Positions 8,826 through 19,284 of a stretch of DNA of 64,000 nucleotides are shown piece after piece; within the stretch, counting starts at the first letter, position 1; each line of letters starts with the position of its first letter. The DNA is from Tritrichomonas musculus. Its lineage: Eukaryota > Parabasalia > Tritrichomonadida > Tritrichomonadidae. The notes beneath the pieces are model-generated. The model was not told the DNA's origin. It saw only the letters and a list, made by a program, of their open reading frames with translations, and searched no databases. The stretch lies in NCBI GenBank assembly GCA_039105265.1, contig JAPFFF010000034.1:372001-436000 (forward strand), written 5' to 3'. The translations under genes and the position numbers were made by a program.

Positions 8826-10541
8826 ATGTTTGAAAGGTTGGAAATTGTGAATTTACCATTTTTCCACTGTTTTTTCCATTTAATTTTCTGGGGAAAAATT
8901 ACACTTCCTTGGAAATTTTTTGGAAATTTTTTAATGTTTGTTAAAGAATTTTCTGAAACGATTAATATATTGGAAGAAGGTTTCAATGACATTAATGAAG
9001 ATGATATTATAATTCAATTGGCATCATCTATTATCAAAACAAAATATTCACAAATATGTAAATATTCCCAAGTTATTCGTGAAGACTACCATCTCAAAGA
9101 CGCAAGAGATAATTTATCAGAAATTCTTCTAAAATATTCAAAAATTTATTCGATTTGTGAAAAAAACATTATCTTATTTTTTAATTTGATTAATGAACAA
9201 AATATTGTTATTACAAACACAGAATTCTACGATCTTTTCATATTATCAAAACTGTTTAAAGTTATTTGTCTAGAAAAAATACTTTTAAAATATGTGAAAA
9301 AGCACTCTCAAGATATCTCATTTATCGTTCATTTAATTTGTGAAAGCAATTCAATGAAAAACGAGTTCTCGAAAGAAATTGTTAATGAGTTCATAATGAA
9401 TAAAAGCTATAATTTCGATGACAAAAATGAAATATGCGCTTTTTTGGAATCAATTTTGAAAGATCGAATTGAAGAATGCTTATTGAATGAAGAATTTGGG
9501 AAACTACCAATTTCAATAATATATCAAATTATTGAACAAAGCCCTGATAAAGAAAATTATGCTGATTTATTATACGATTTTGTTAATAATTCAATTGAAG
9601 AAAGATATGTTCTTTTCAGTTTGATTGAAGTAGGAAATTTAAGCCAACAGAAATTCAATCAGGCAGTCGAAGATTATTCGAAAAACAAAAAATCATCAAG
9701 AAATAAATATTATCAATATTTATCAATAGATTTAAGTTTTGCTTCTAAGGTCAAAGAAGAATCAAATAAGGAAATAGAAGAATTAAAAAATGAGATTGAA
9801 AATCTCAAAAGAAAAAATGAAGATTTAGAAATGAAAAATAAGCAATTATCAATTGATAAAAACGATCTAATGCAAATGTTTGATGACATAAAAAAGAGAT
9901 CAGACCAAATTGAAACTGATAAGAATCGATTACTAATTGATGTTCAAACATTAAAAGAACAAAATGACTATATAACAAAACAAATGATTCAAGCAAAAAA
10001 CAATATCATTGTTTGTGATTTCACAGGGAATGAACTTTCAGGAATCATTTTATATCTTCAGAAGCAAGAAATGAATATTTTAAAAGTTTCTAATGGTGGG
10101 TACCAAAATCGTATACATCCAATCATATATATCTTAAATTATGGATTTTATTTAAATTACAGCTTCATGAACTTTGGTTCATTTCCTTATAGATGTTGTG
10201 CCAAAGATGATTCATGGATTGAATTTGATTTTACTTACACTAAAATCAACTTGACTTCTTATACAATTCGTTCATGTGCTGGGAATGCTAATTGCATGTG
10301 CAAGCCAAAATCATGGAAAATTATTGGATCTAATGATCATAAAGAATGGATTGATTTAGATCATCAAATAAATAGGTCAGAACTAAATGGAAGATTTTTC
10401 CAGCATCGATTTGAATGTCAAAAAAATGAAAACTATTATAGATATATTCGTTATATACAAGAAGATACGTTTTGCTTGCCAGAAAAATATAATATTTCTC
10501 TCACCTGTTTTGAATTATTTGGCACAGTAAAATTACAATAG
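8826..10541 (+). CDS. Coiled-coil protein with C-terminal F5/8 type C (discoidin-like) domain
   Basis: The longest frame opens at ATG 8826 (571 residues). The first 36 residues are hydrophobic and unlike the family, so the second ATG at 8934 (MFVKEFSETIN) may be the real start. Residues about 37-280 are helical and resemble the region that follows the BTB domain in trichomonad BTB proteins, but I see no BTB fold itself. Residues about 318-385 form a coiled coil (EEIEELKNEIENLKRK). Residues about 410-568 are a discoidin-like beta-sandwich, recognisable from SWIEFDFTYTKINLTSYTIR, PKSWKIIGSNDHKEWIDLD and YRYIRYIQ, as in BTBD9-type proteins. There is no signal peptide, so it is probably intracellular and used for protein or lipid contacts. 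It may be a BTB protein that has lost its N-terminus. Confidence 0.8.
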   Translation: MFERLEIVNLPFFHCFFHLIFWGKITLPWKFFGNFLMFVKEFSETINILEEGFNDINEDDIIIQLASSIIKTKYSQICKYSQVIREDYHLKDARDNLSEILLKYSKIYSICEKNIILFFNLINEQNIVITNTEFYDLFILSKLFKVICLEKILLKYVKKHSQDISFIVHLICESNSMKNEFSKEIVNEFIMNKSYNFDDKNEICAFLESILKDRIEECLLNEEFGKLPISIIYQIIEQSPDKENYADLLYDFVNNSIEERYVLFSLIEVGNLSQQKFNQAVEDYSKNKKSSRNKYYQYLSIDLSFASKVKEESNKEIEELKNEIENLKRKNEDLEMKNKQLSIDKNDLMQMFDDIKKRSDQIETDKNRLLIDVQTLKEQNDYITKQMIQAKNNIIVCDFTGNELSGIILYLQKQEMNILKVSNGGYQNRIHPIIYILNYGFYLNYSFMNFGSFPYRCCAKDDSWIEFDFTYTKINLTSYTIRSCAGNANCMCKPKSWKIIGSNDHKEWIDLDHQINRSELNGRFFQHRFECQKNENYYRYIRYIQEDTFCLPEKYNISLTCFELFGTVKLQ

Positions 10542-10708
10542 ATAGAATATTTGAACCTTCATATATTCTTTTGAAATTACTTTTTTAATTAAAAAAAAAA
10601 AATTAACTTCAGTAAAAATTACATAAAAAAAACTTTAAATATGAATATGATTTTAAATTTCTTCAAGAATTGATATTATAAATAAAAAAAGTCATTTATT
10701 CATTCAAT

Positions 10709-12934
10709 TCAAATTAAAATTCTTGTTTCGTCAATTAATTTATCAATATTGGCATCTGGAAGAATCTTTTGAAGCCAGCTTATAGCTTTTTGTTCAATCA
10801 TAATCCAAACATTTCTTTCATTGAGAGCCTTATTGTGAAGGGATGCAATTGCAATTAATGTAGCTATACAATTCCTTTCAATTTCTTTATTAGCAATATT
10901 TACGCCATCAATATGACTAATATTTAATCCCAATAAATTATTTAATTTATCCAAATCATCCCAATAACCACTGAAGTTTTGTAATCCAATTACAGACATA
11001 AAATCAAAGCCATCACTATTTGATTCCTGTCTTTTAACCTTCATATTATAAAAGCCATCACTATTGGATTCCTGTCTTTTAACATTCATATTATCAAAGC
11101 TATCATTATAATCCATCATTGGTGCACAACAGCAATCAGCATCATAATCATCATCATTCATACTTCCAAAACAACATGCATTATCAAATTCATACAATTC
11201 ATCTTCATCATTATATAGTTGACTACATTTTTCTCCAGAGATTCCAACATATCCTGTGTATTTACATAAAACTCCACTAGAAAGACTCAGTTCAATTGCA
11301 TTCTTTATTTCTTCATCAGATTCATCAGTCTTTTCTTCATATTCTCGAAGTAAATTGAATGCAAATAGAGGTAGAATTGCTTTACCAATATTTCTACCTT
11401 CAGAACAGCCAAATTCATCTTCTTCATAATTTTGAGAATGGTTTACTTCAGATATTGGAATTTCAATGTTTTCATCTGCATAATTGGCTGTTATTAAAAA
11501 GTTCTTGTCAAATTTATTTTCGTTTTTATTTTTATTTTTCGAACGAAGATAGATGATGCAAGAACCTTTTGAACTGATGTTTGGCAAAGGATATGGAGAC
11601 ATTTGGAATTCATCATTATTTTCAACATGAATTTGAACAGATGTAATGATTCCAAACAATGAAGATTGAAGCTGTGGAATAACTTTTTCGCTGATTGAAT
11701 CACCTTCTTGTACAAAGTCGCATTTTCCACCAGATAATCTAGCTATACTTTCAACAAGACCAGCATCACAACCACGTCCAATACCAATTGTAAAGCATCG
11801 ATTTTCATTAGAATTCTGTGAAACTAAATTGAGAATTGGTTGTGGATCCGACACTTCACCGTCAGTCATAATGAAAACTTGTTTTTGTCCCATTTTATTT
11901 TGCTCATTAAAGATGACTTGAAGTGGTTGATAAAGTTCTGTGCCACCTAAATCTGCTTTAAGCTGTTTGACCAATTTGAGAGCTTTTTCAAAACTGCTTT
12001 CATTATATTGAATGGAGTTCTCAAAAAGTTTCTCATATTTAGAACCAAATCTAACGATGTTGAAATAGGAATTGGCTGGGAGTGATCTTATAAATACTTC
12101 CAAGCATTCGGATGCTTTCTTGATTGATGTGCCGCCCATCGATCCACTGCAATCAATAACAAATATAAATTCTTTTGGAGAATCTGATTGTTTATCTTCC
12201 AAATTTGGGAAAATAGTAATTGCACAATTGTCATAATCATTTGTAGATTGTCCAACCAAAACCGAACTTTGAATTGGATTAATTGTCTCGAAATTAATTA
12301 TAATAGATTTTTCATCTTCTTTGCAGTTAACTTGATTTTTAATGGAAAAAACTTTCTGTAAATCATCATAATTACCATTTATGATATTTGATTTGACATC
12401 TTTAATTTTATCTTTATCACATTGTAAATGGAATATGAAATCTGAAGATAAGACATCTAAACAATTTTTAGAACCACTTGGTGTGTAAACATCTAATGGA
12501 AATTTAACAAAAAATGAATTTTGTTTTGTAACATTGCCAGTAAATGCTATTTTTAATATTACTTAGCAATCAGTATTAGCTGGAACATTTCCTAGTTTAA
12601 ATTTTGTTAAACCGTTTGCGATATTTGATCCATAAATTGCCGTGTGGCCTCTCATGACGGATTCTTCATAAATTTCTTCAGCTTCTTCTTTGGGTTCGAG
12701 TTTTGGCTTAATTATTTCTTTTCCTACAACAAAAGTGGTATCGTATATGCATATCTTTAGATCGTTAGGAAATAAATAGCTTACTTCTTGTGGATTCTGT
12801 TGAGTATGATAAAATGTTTGAATCAATTCAAAATTAAAGAGTAAACCACACTGGTTGCCTTTTATTTGAACAGATTTAGCATCCATCTCTATATATTCAT
12901 TGTCTTCCGAAATACAGCAAGAGCCAAATGACAT
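10709..12934 (-). pseudogene. VIT-vWA domain protein interrupted by one in-frame TAA
   Basis: ATG at 12934, 13 bases after an initiator. The frame is continuous to the stop at 10709 except for a TAA at 12563-12565. Residues about 1-123 plus the following 100 codons form a VIT domain (inter-alpha-trypsin type), seen in EEAEEIYEESVMRGHTAIYG and KFKLGNVPANTDC. A vWA domain follows with a complete metal-binding MIDAS set: FVIDCSGSMGG (DxSxS), the GGTELYQPL threonine and MTDGEVSDP. The tail has an acidic Asp/Asn-rich linker with a duplicated 15-residue unit, then a conserved helical end (NVWIMIEQKAISWLQKI). Intracellular VIT-vWA proteins are common in trichomonads and of unknown function. The TAA most likely replaces a Lys codon (AAA). 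The two halves could be annotated as 12563-12934 and 10709-12259. It may be a very young pseudogene, a sequencing error, or a read-through gene. Confidence 0.75.
11005..11094 (-). repeat. In-frame tandem duplication, 45-bp unit
   Basis: Two adjacent 45-base units (11005-11049 and 11050-11094) each encode the 15-residue motif NMxVKRQESNSDGF plus one aromatic residue. They lie in the disordered linker downstream of the vWA domain. They are nearly identical, so the duplication is recent. Confidence 0.8.
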
Positions 12935-12938
12935 TATA

Positions 12939-12947
12939 ACAAAGTGA
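12939..12947 (-). promoter_or_regulatory. Initiator-like element of the VIT-vWA gene
   Basis: TCACTTTGT on the minus strand, matching the trichomonad initiator, 13 bases upstream of the ATG at 12934. Its retention supports recent inactivation, or no inactivation, of the gene. Confidence 0.55.
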
Positions 12948-13433
12948 AATCAAAATATAATTTAAAAAAATAATATCGCCATTTTGTAAGGGTGTTGGAG
13001 AAATATTTAAAAAAATTCCAAAAATTTTTAAAAATTTTCAACTTTTTCTAAATAATCCATAATTCAATTTTTTTTTTTTTTTCTATTATTTTTAATCGTA
13101 ATATTATGACATTAGAATAAGAGTAATTAGGTACTACCGCACAATTGAAAGGTAATGTTAGTTTAAAGAAACCAACCTGCAATAATATTCATATTCAAAA
13201 TTTTTAATAAAATTATCATATTCGTGAAAAAATAAATTTACATCAAGCAATAATAGCACTATCTTCTTAATTCATTTGCAATCGTAATATTTAAAGAGCA
13301 AATTTACAGACAGATAGACAATTAGTCTTTTATCTTATATTATATTCTAAAGTCTTATATTATAAATATAAACAAGAAAAACTAGTAATTTTTTAATTAG
13401 TAGTTCAACTAAAAAATTAATAAAAATTGTATT
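12948..13433. other. Intergenic
   Basis: AT-rich sequence between two minus-strand genes. I see no coding frame, repeat or structured RNA here. Confidence 0.5.
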
Positions 13434-14954
13434 TTATTTATCAACAAACTTATTTTTGTTAATTAAAGGTTTGATTTGGGGGCATCCAAAATTATAGTTC
13501 GTTATATTTAAATTATTATTCAATTCTATTATTTGTAATTCATAGCATCCATAAAAAGCTTTTCTTCCTAAACGTTTGACTTTTTTAGGTAATATAATAC
13601 TTTGTATTTTGGTACAACTGAAAGCACTCATTCCAATTTCCTCCAGTTCAGAATCATTTGTAATATCAATTCGTGTAAGTTTTTTGCAATTACAGAAGCA
13701 GCTATCACAAATTTTTTTTACATGATTTGGTATTGAAATTCTCTCAATTGAAGTATTAGAAAATGCAAAAGATCCAAGTATTTGAAGTTGCGAATTAGAT
13801 GCAAATTCTACACGTCTGATGTTTTGGCATGATAAAAAAGCACTTGAATATATTTTCTTGATACTTGATGGAATCGATATAAATGCTTGTTTGATGTTGT
13901 GATCAGCCCAAATAAGAGCATCGAAATCTTCTTTTTCAGGATCCTTTTTCCAGAATATTATTTTATTTTGGTCTTCAATAAAATGCTTGTTATTTGGTGC
14001 TAATGATATACTTATCAACTTTTTATTGCAATCAAGGCACCAATCAATATTTAGATCAGAAACATTTGATGGCATTACAAAATTTGAAATAGAAGTGTCA
14101 CCAATTATTGTTGAACCAATTCTTTGAAGTTCTGAATCTTCTTTGAATTCAATTTCAATAAGATTCGTACATGAATAAAATGCTGAGCTATTAATGAATG
14201 TAACATGAGAAGGAATTAAAATGCTTTCAATTTTTGTAAAAGAAAATGTTGAATAGCCAATCCTTTCGAGTTCTGAGTCTTCTTTGAATTCGACTTTTTT
14301 AAGTTCTTCGCAAAATTGAAATGAATAGTCATCAATAAGTGTGACATGTGAAGGAATTAAAATGCTTTCTATTTTGGTGTATGAAAAAGCTTCCTTACCA
14401 ATAATTTGAAGTTTTGAATCATTTGAAAAAGTCACTTTTTTGAGTTCCCTACATGAACTGAAAGCATTATCATGAATTTGTGTAACTTGTGATGGAATTA
14501 CAATTTCAGTTATTTGACATTTATAACAAGCAAATGCTCCAATTGTTTCAGTAAAAAGAGGAATTCTGACTTTCTTAAGTTCGTGAGGAGCAAAATAGAA
14601 AATATCAAAAACTTCTGAATTTTTGTCTGACTTTCCAAGAACAAATTTTTTGGAATAGTTTTTGAGCAAAGCATCACCACTTGGAACTATGCGGACTCTT
14701 TTCAACTTTTCGGCTGACTGAAACAATCCTTCTTCTAATTGATAATCTGATGGAAATGTGATATCTTCAATTGGTGAACTACAGAAAATGTCTTTTTGTA
14801 TAAATACATTAAACTCTTGAGATTCATGTATGATTTTTTTTGGGATTGTTACTTGATTTATTTTTCTAGTGAAATCTACTAATTCTGCAGTTTTTTGTAC
14901 ATAATCTAATTTATAAAGATGGTTTCCTATTTCAACATCAAAGTCGAACAACAT
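13434..14954 (-). CDS. BspA-like leucine-rich repeat (LRR_5) protein, 506 residues
   Basis: ATG at 14954, directly adjacent to an initiator. After about 90 residues of N-terminal beta-rich cap, the protein consists of LRR_5 units of about 23 residues, for example ESILIPSHVTLIDDYSFQFC followed by ELKKVEFKEDSELERIG. The pattern is I..I.IPS.V..I...AF..C..L..V.F...S.L. About twelve units are visible, interrupted near residues 300-340 by a longer loop (APNNKHFIEDQNKIIFWKK). No signal peptide, transmembrane anchor or C-terminal hydrophobic stretch is present, so surface exposure, known for some BspA-like proteins, cannot be claimed here. Adhesion or protein binding is the usual family role. It is a divergent relative of the gene at 18067-19284. 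Confidence 0.88.
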   Translation of the reverse strand: MLFDFDVEIGNHLYKLDYVQKTAELVDFTRKINQVTIPKKIIHESQEFNVFIQKDIFCSSPIEDITFPSDYQLEEGLFQSAEKLKRVRIVPSGDALLKNYSKKFVLGKSDKNSEVFDIFYFAPHELKKVRIPLFTETIGAFACYKCQITEIVIPSQVTQIHDNAFSSCRELKKVTFSNDSKLQIIGKEAFSYTKIESILIPSHVTLIDDYSFQFCEELKKVEFKEDSELERIGYSTFSFTKIESILIPSHVTFINSSAFYSCTNLIEIEFKEDSELQRIGSTIIGDTSISNFVMPSNVSDLNIDWCLDCNKKLISISLAPNNKHFIEDQNKIIFWKKDPEKEDFDALIWADHNIKQAFISIPSSIKKIYSSAFLSCQNIRRVEFASNSQLQILGSFAFSNTSIERISIPNHVKKICDSCFCNCKKLTRIDITNDSELEEIGMSAFSCTKIQSIILPKKVKRLGRKAFYGCYELQIIELNNNLNITNYNFGCPQIKPLINKNKFVDK

Positions 14955-14963
14955 AAAAAATGA
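14955..14963 (-). promoter_or_regulatory. Initiator-like element of the 506-residue LRR_5 gene
   Basis: TCATTTTTT immediately followed by the ATG at 14954, which would give a leader of only about 7 bases. Such short leaders are normal in trichomonads. Confidence 0.6.
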
Positions 14964-15289
14964 AGTGATTAAATTTTTATTCGTTAACTATTGAAAAACT
15001 CAATCTCCCCAAACAAAAAGTTAACCATTTTCTTTTTTTTTTTTTTTTTTATTTTAAAATTATTTTTTAGATAAAAATTTTCTGCTTTTTGAATTTATTT
15101 CGATTATAGAAGGTCAAAAAAAATGGCTAATGATTTATAAAAAAAAATTCAGTTGACCATTTTTTATTTATTGCTATTTTTTTAAGAATTGTATAACTTT
15201 TTAAGTTTGTTCATCTTACTTTTTTCATTATTTAAAAGAGAAAACCAACTATACAACCTAAAGTGAGAATAATTAGACTAAAAACGGCA

Positions 15290-15481
15290 TCAACTAAGAT
15301 TGCTTCTTCCTATTGATATACATTTCTTGAAGTAATCATTAAACAATAGTGTTACTGCATCTAATTCCATTTTTGAATAATTTAATTCATAACAATATCG
15401 TTGTTTTAATGAACCAAACATTATATCACTAATTGGAATCATCAAAATCCAGTCAGAGATCAAAAAATGAAAAATATTCAT
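15290..15481 (-). CDS. Short hypothetical protein or gene fragment
   Basis: 63 residues from ATG 15481. An initiator-like TCATTTTTTG lies inside it at about 15461-15470, so if it is transcribed the likely start is the later ATG near 15445 (MIPISDIMFGSLKQRYCYEL). Composition is moderately protein-like (YSKMELDAVTLLFNDYFKKC). I recognise no family. It may be a 5' or 3' scrap of a larger gene. The flanking sequence 14964-15289 and 15482-15697 holds only homopolymers and AT-rich DNA. Confidence 0.25.
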   Translation of the reverse strand: MNIFHFLISDWILMIPISDIMFGSLKQRYCYELNYSKMELDAVTLLFNDYFKKCISIGRSNLS

Positions 15482-15697
15482 TTTATTGCATACGAAAATG
15501 AAAACATTTTGTTGAAATCAGTTTTTCTTTTAAGAATTCATATCCATTTTGACTATTGAAATATCATGAATCTGCACAGAATAAAATAAAAAAAAACTAT
15601 CAAATGTTCTCTTGCCAAAGTAATAATATTAATAATAATAAAACACAAGTTCAATGGTAAATATTTATTAAAATCTATTTATATATATATAACAAAT

Positions 15698-17125
15698 CTA
15701 TATAAAATTATATAAGCAATCTACACAAATAGATTCTTCTTCGTGTTCAATGAATTTGTGTTTTTCGTTGAGTATAATTGCTTTGTTTTCTTTTGCTGCT
15801 TCTTCTTCGTTTTCTTCATTTTCTTTGTTTTCTTTAATTGGAATGGATTCATTACTGTTATGCATTTGTTTGGTGAATGTGACAAACTCTGTCCATATTT
15901 TTCGTTCTTTCATCAATTTCTTAGTCATTCTTAAAAATGTAAAGTTTTTCAAACCTTTCTTCACCCATTTTAATATTTGGTTATATGAAAGCCAATCGTA
16001 GCTTTCGATTGCATTCTCGCCTTCAAAAGTAAGTTTATATTTCTGAGTAATTTTGAAGACATCATTAACAAGGCTTTCTGGATCTGATGCGCATTCTTTG
16101 TTTTGTCCTGACATTTCAAGACATGTGAAGCAAAAATCAACGTTGTTTTCTTTGAACATATTCGCAATTTCTGAATATCCATCATGTCCGTTTGTGTTGT
16201 AATATCCTGCTGTTGCTTCTGAGCATCTTGTCTCATTTAAATATTGCCAGTGAATTCCTGCAACTTTTCCTGACAAGTCTTTGTTTGGAAAGATTTGTCT
16301 CGCAATGCTCAGAACGTTTCTTCCATGTTCGATCAGTTTTTGTGAATACCAATTCAAGAAGAATTTTCCATATTCGCTCTTGTATCCTGTTCGCCAGAAT
16401 GTCGGCCCACCTGGATATTCATTGTAACTGTCTCCTGTGTCGCTTGGTGGTGATGTCCACTCTGGATGGCCGGCTTCTTTCGCCTCTTTCTCAAATTGTG
16501 TCAAAAATTCTTCATCATAACATTGAAATGAGCCACTCGCTGGATATTCCCATCGTGAAAGAAGATACGATGGATAACGAAGTTCTCCACAGGGACCAAG
16601 ACCAACCTCGATTTTGACGATTATGTTTTGTTTGAGATATTTTGAAAAATTATCTTCAAAACTATTCATGAAATCTCGATACATTTCAAGAGGTGTCCTT
16701 TCACCAACTTTAACTGAGTCATATGAAAAAGAAATGTATTCATTGTTAATTTGTCCAAATTTGTCAACAAAGTATGGCTTGATTTCGTTTTCAAATACAA
16801 ATTTTGGAATTGGAATATCAACTGTGTCGCCGATGTTTCCACTGCATTGATGGAAACTGAATACTGGAATGATCTTCAAGTCGGCTCTCTTTAAAACTTT
16901 GAAAATTTGTTTATATCCTTCCCATTCATATTTATTCGATGTCTTCTCAACAAGGCCCCACCAAACATCAATCATAACTCCATCAACTCCTCCTTCTTTT
17001 AATTGTTGACACCATTTAGTGAATGTTTGAATGTATGAAGGTTTCCCTTCCTCATTAATAATATCAAGTGGTGCCATTACAAAAACATTGCATCTGTTCT
17101 TATTATTGTTGTTGTTTATTTTCAT
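15698..17125 (-). CDS. Beta-amylase (glycoside hydrolase family 14)
   Basis: ATG at 17125; 475 residues. Beta-amylase (EC 3.2.1.2) removes maltose from the non-reducing ends of alpha-1,4-glucans, here presumably glycogen or ingested starch. Family landmarks in order are FVMAPLDII, GVDGVMIDVWWGLVE (residues about 46-60), FSFHQCSGNIGD (90-100), GLGPCGELRYPSY with the acid Glu at 181, AGIHWQYL (289-296), and GENAIESYDW with the base Glu at 370. The enzyme core is close to the usual length. No signal peptide is visible, so it is cytosolic or exported unconventionally. The last 55 residues (KENKENEENEEEAAKENK) are a charged low-complexity extension outside the catalytic barrel. GH14 outside plants is uncommon but is known in trichomonads. 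The local base composition is slightly richer in GC than its neighbours. Confidence 0.95.
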   Translation of the reverse strand: MKINNNNNKNRCNVFVMAPLDIINEEGKPSYIQTFTKWCQQLKEGGVDGVMIDVWWGLVEKTSNKYEWEGYKQIFKVLKRADLKIIPVFSFHQCSGNIGDTVDIPIPKFVFENEIKPYFVDKFGQINNEYISFSYDSVKVGERTPLEMYRDFMNSFEDNFSKYLKQNIIVKIEVGLGPCGELRYPSYLLSRWEYPASGSFQCYDEEFLTQFEKEAKEAGHPEWTSPPSDTGDSYNEYPGGPTFWRTGYKSEYGKFFLNWYSQKLIEHGRNVLSIARQIFPNKDLSGKVAGIHWQYLNETRCSEATAGYYNTNGHDGYSEIANMFKENNVDFCFTCLEMSGQNKECASDPESLVNDVFKITQKYKLTFEGENAIESYDWLSYNQILKWVKKGLKNFTFLRMTKKLMKERKIWTEFVTFTKQMHNSNESIPIKENKENEENEEEAAKENKAIILNEKHKFIEHEEESICVDCLYNFI

Positions 17126-17144
17126 TGTTGTTTGTTGCTTTAAG

Positions 17145-17153
17145 TAAAAATGA
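17145..17153 (-). promoter_or_regulatory. Initiator-like element of the beta-amylase gene
   Basis: TCATTTTTA on the minus strand, a consensus-type initiator, 28 bases upstream of the ATG at 17125. Confidence 0.5.
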
Positions 17154-18066
17154 TGTGCATCATTTCTTTTTTATTTAAAATTTTATTTGTTTATTCAAAA
17201 CTAAATTCAAAATTTTTTATAAAAACAATTGAATGAAAATTGACCATTATTTATTTCAATTTTAAATAATGATTGGTCGAAATTTATTTCAATTATATAA
17301 TCATGTTCTCAATTATTTGAAATATTTTCAAATGAATAAAGTTAACATCATAATTAAATAATTTGAAATTCTTTAATTTTAGATTAAATCTAATGTTGTA
17401 TGACTGATTCTTGATATCAAGAAATTTTATAAAATTTATTTTGATTTTGAATTCAACGATAACGGATTACTCTCAATTTCATACCATCAAAAAAGATGTA
17501 CAACTATTTTTGATTCGATTTTTATAATATTTATCAATATCATCATTTTTAATTGTCTTGTTAAAGAAAAAAAATATACAATTTCACTTTTTCAGAAGAA
17601 TTACACAATAGATTTTTAAAAAGCTTATCAATAATTTTGTGCTTTGGGTAAATGAAATATCTCTTTTTCAAATTGCTGTTTGCAGATCAAATTTAAATAC
17701 CTCTTTTTTTCGTTTCCTTTTTGTAGCATCAGTTAAATGATTTAACATAATATAATCAACTCAGTTTTCAGTTTTTTCAAAAACGATACTGCTAGCCTTT
17801 TAAAATATATTTAAGTTAAATAAATATATTATTATTGAAGCATATATTAATGATTTTTCGATAATTGATATCAAAAATTAATTTTGTACATCAAATATCA
17901 TTTCTGATAATCAATTTTCTCGATAAAATTCACCACAATATAATTGATATATTGATAATCAATTATCAGGACTTTAAAAAAGTGACAAACTTTATAATCG
18001 ATATCAGAATAACAAAGCCCATCAGGAATCCAAATATAAAGTAAAATCTGATTTTATTTTATTAAT
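17154..18066. other. Intergenic
   Basis: AT-rich. Several copies of TGATAATCAATT/AATTGATAT-like motifs cluster at 17855-17970 and can form small hairpins. No coding frame or mobile element was supported. Confidence 0.4.
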
Positions 18067-19284
18067 TTAAATGTAAACAATTTGGCCACCGAATCCTTCA
18101 AGATTCTCTATTTCAGCTCCATTTTTCACAACAACTTTACAATCAGCAGGAATTTCAAAGAACGAAGTATCATCAGTGAAGTCCACGTATGAAGCATTTG
18201 GAAAAGAAATTTCACGAAGACTCGAGCACTTATACAGTCCATATCTAGGAATGACAACATTCTCAGCCAAAAAGTGAGCTGATTCAAGTTTTTCACATGC
18301 GTAAAATGCTTTATCATCAATATCGCTCACTGATGATGGAACTACTAGTTTACACAGCGAATAGCAGCCCATGAAAGCATTTCTGCCAATTTTTTCAAGT
18401 GATGAACTTTCATCAAATTTCAATGACTTCAACTTTTTGCATCCACAAAACGAATACTCGCTGATCTTTTTAATGAAAGAAGGAATGCTTAGTTCCTCGA
18501 TATCACGACGACAAAAAACAATACAGTCAAAAATTTGTGAATTTTTGTCACTTTTTGTGAGAAGAATTTTGTCTTCAAAAATTGAATAAAAATTGTTGTT
18601 TGGAGAAATTCTCACTTCAAACAGAGAATCAAGTCCGTCGAAGTTTGAAGAATCAATATTTTCTACACTTGATGGTAACACAAGTTTTTGAATGTTTTTT
18701 GAAGATGAAAAAGATTTTCTTTCAATAATTCTGAGCTTTGAATTTTCTGAAAAAATTACAGAGCTTATTTGGTCGTGTTTAAAGAATGAATTTGTTTTGA
18801 TAATTTGTACATCTGATGGAATTTGGGCCTCTGTAATGTTAAAAGTTGCTAAATGTAAAACATTAAAGGATTCTGAATTTTCATCACTTTTTCCTAATAA
18901 ATATTGATTATTATTATAATCTCGGAAATTTTTATTTTCTGGCGAAACTTCTATTTTTTCTAGATCCTTAATATTGTAGTACCAATTGTCTTGAAGATTT
19001 GTGAGACTTGGAGGAATTTGCAATTTTTTAATACTTGTAAATAAAAATGAGAGTGTTTCAAACGTTCTTACTTCAGAATCTTTAGCAAATGTTAAACTTT
19101 CAATTTTATTGTCATTGAATGCACGATCGCTGATCGATATTATAGGATATTTCATTCCTTTATATTCAATGAATTTTGGGATAAAAACATTTCCAGTGGC
19201 ATCTGGCGAAGAAACAACAATTGATGTATGTTTTTCTTTGTCTAACTTAATTTTTAATCCTTCTAGAAAAATGCTTGTTTTCAT
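18067..19284 (-). CDS. BspA-like leucine-rich repeat (LRR_5) protein, 405 residues
   Basis: ATG at 19284. The N-terminal cap (about 50 residues) is followed by about ten LRR_5 units such as LVVPSSVSDIDDKAFYACEK and PSFIKKISEYSFCGCKKL. Two longer inserts with a shared pattern, YLLGKSDENSESFNVLHLAT near residue 130 and KILLTKSDKNSQIFDCIVFC near 240, occur at equivalent places; the 506-residue paralogue has a matching KSDKNSEVFDIFYFAPHE. There is no signal peptide or membrane anchor. It is probably an intracellular or unconventionally exported protein-binding repeat protein; the ligand is unknown. No clear initiator lies upstream. Confidence 0.87.
   Translation of the reverse strand: MKTSIFLEGLKIKLDKEKHTSIVVSSPDATGNVFIPKFIEYKGMKYPIISISDRAFNDNKIESLTFAKDSEVRTFETLSFLFTSIKKLQIPPSLTNLQDNWYYNIKDLEKIEVSPENKNFRDYNNNQYLLGKSDENSESFNVLHLATFNITEAQIPSDVQIIKTNSFFKHDQISSVIFSENSKLRIIERKSFSSSKNIQKLVLPSSVENIDSSNFDGLDSLFEVRISPNNNFYSIFEDKILLTKSDKNSQIFDCIVFCRRDIEELSIPSFIKKISEYSFCGCKKLKSLKFDESSSLEKIGRNAFMGCYSLCKLVVPSSVSDIDDKAFYACEKLESAHFLAENVVIPRYGLYKCSSLREISFPNASYVDFTDDTSFFEIPADCKVVVKNGAEIENLEGFGGQIVYI

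Noticed and set aside
12548-12565. A 16-base intron removing the TAA of the VIT-vWA gene
   Set aside because: GTAATATTAAAAATAG begins after the stop, is too short, and lacks the trichomonad branch/acceptor consensus.
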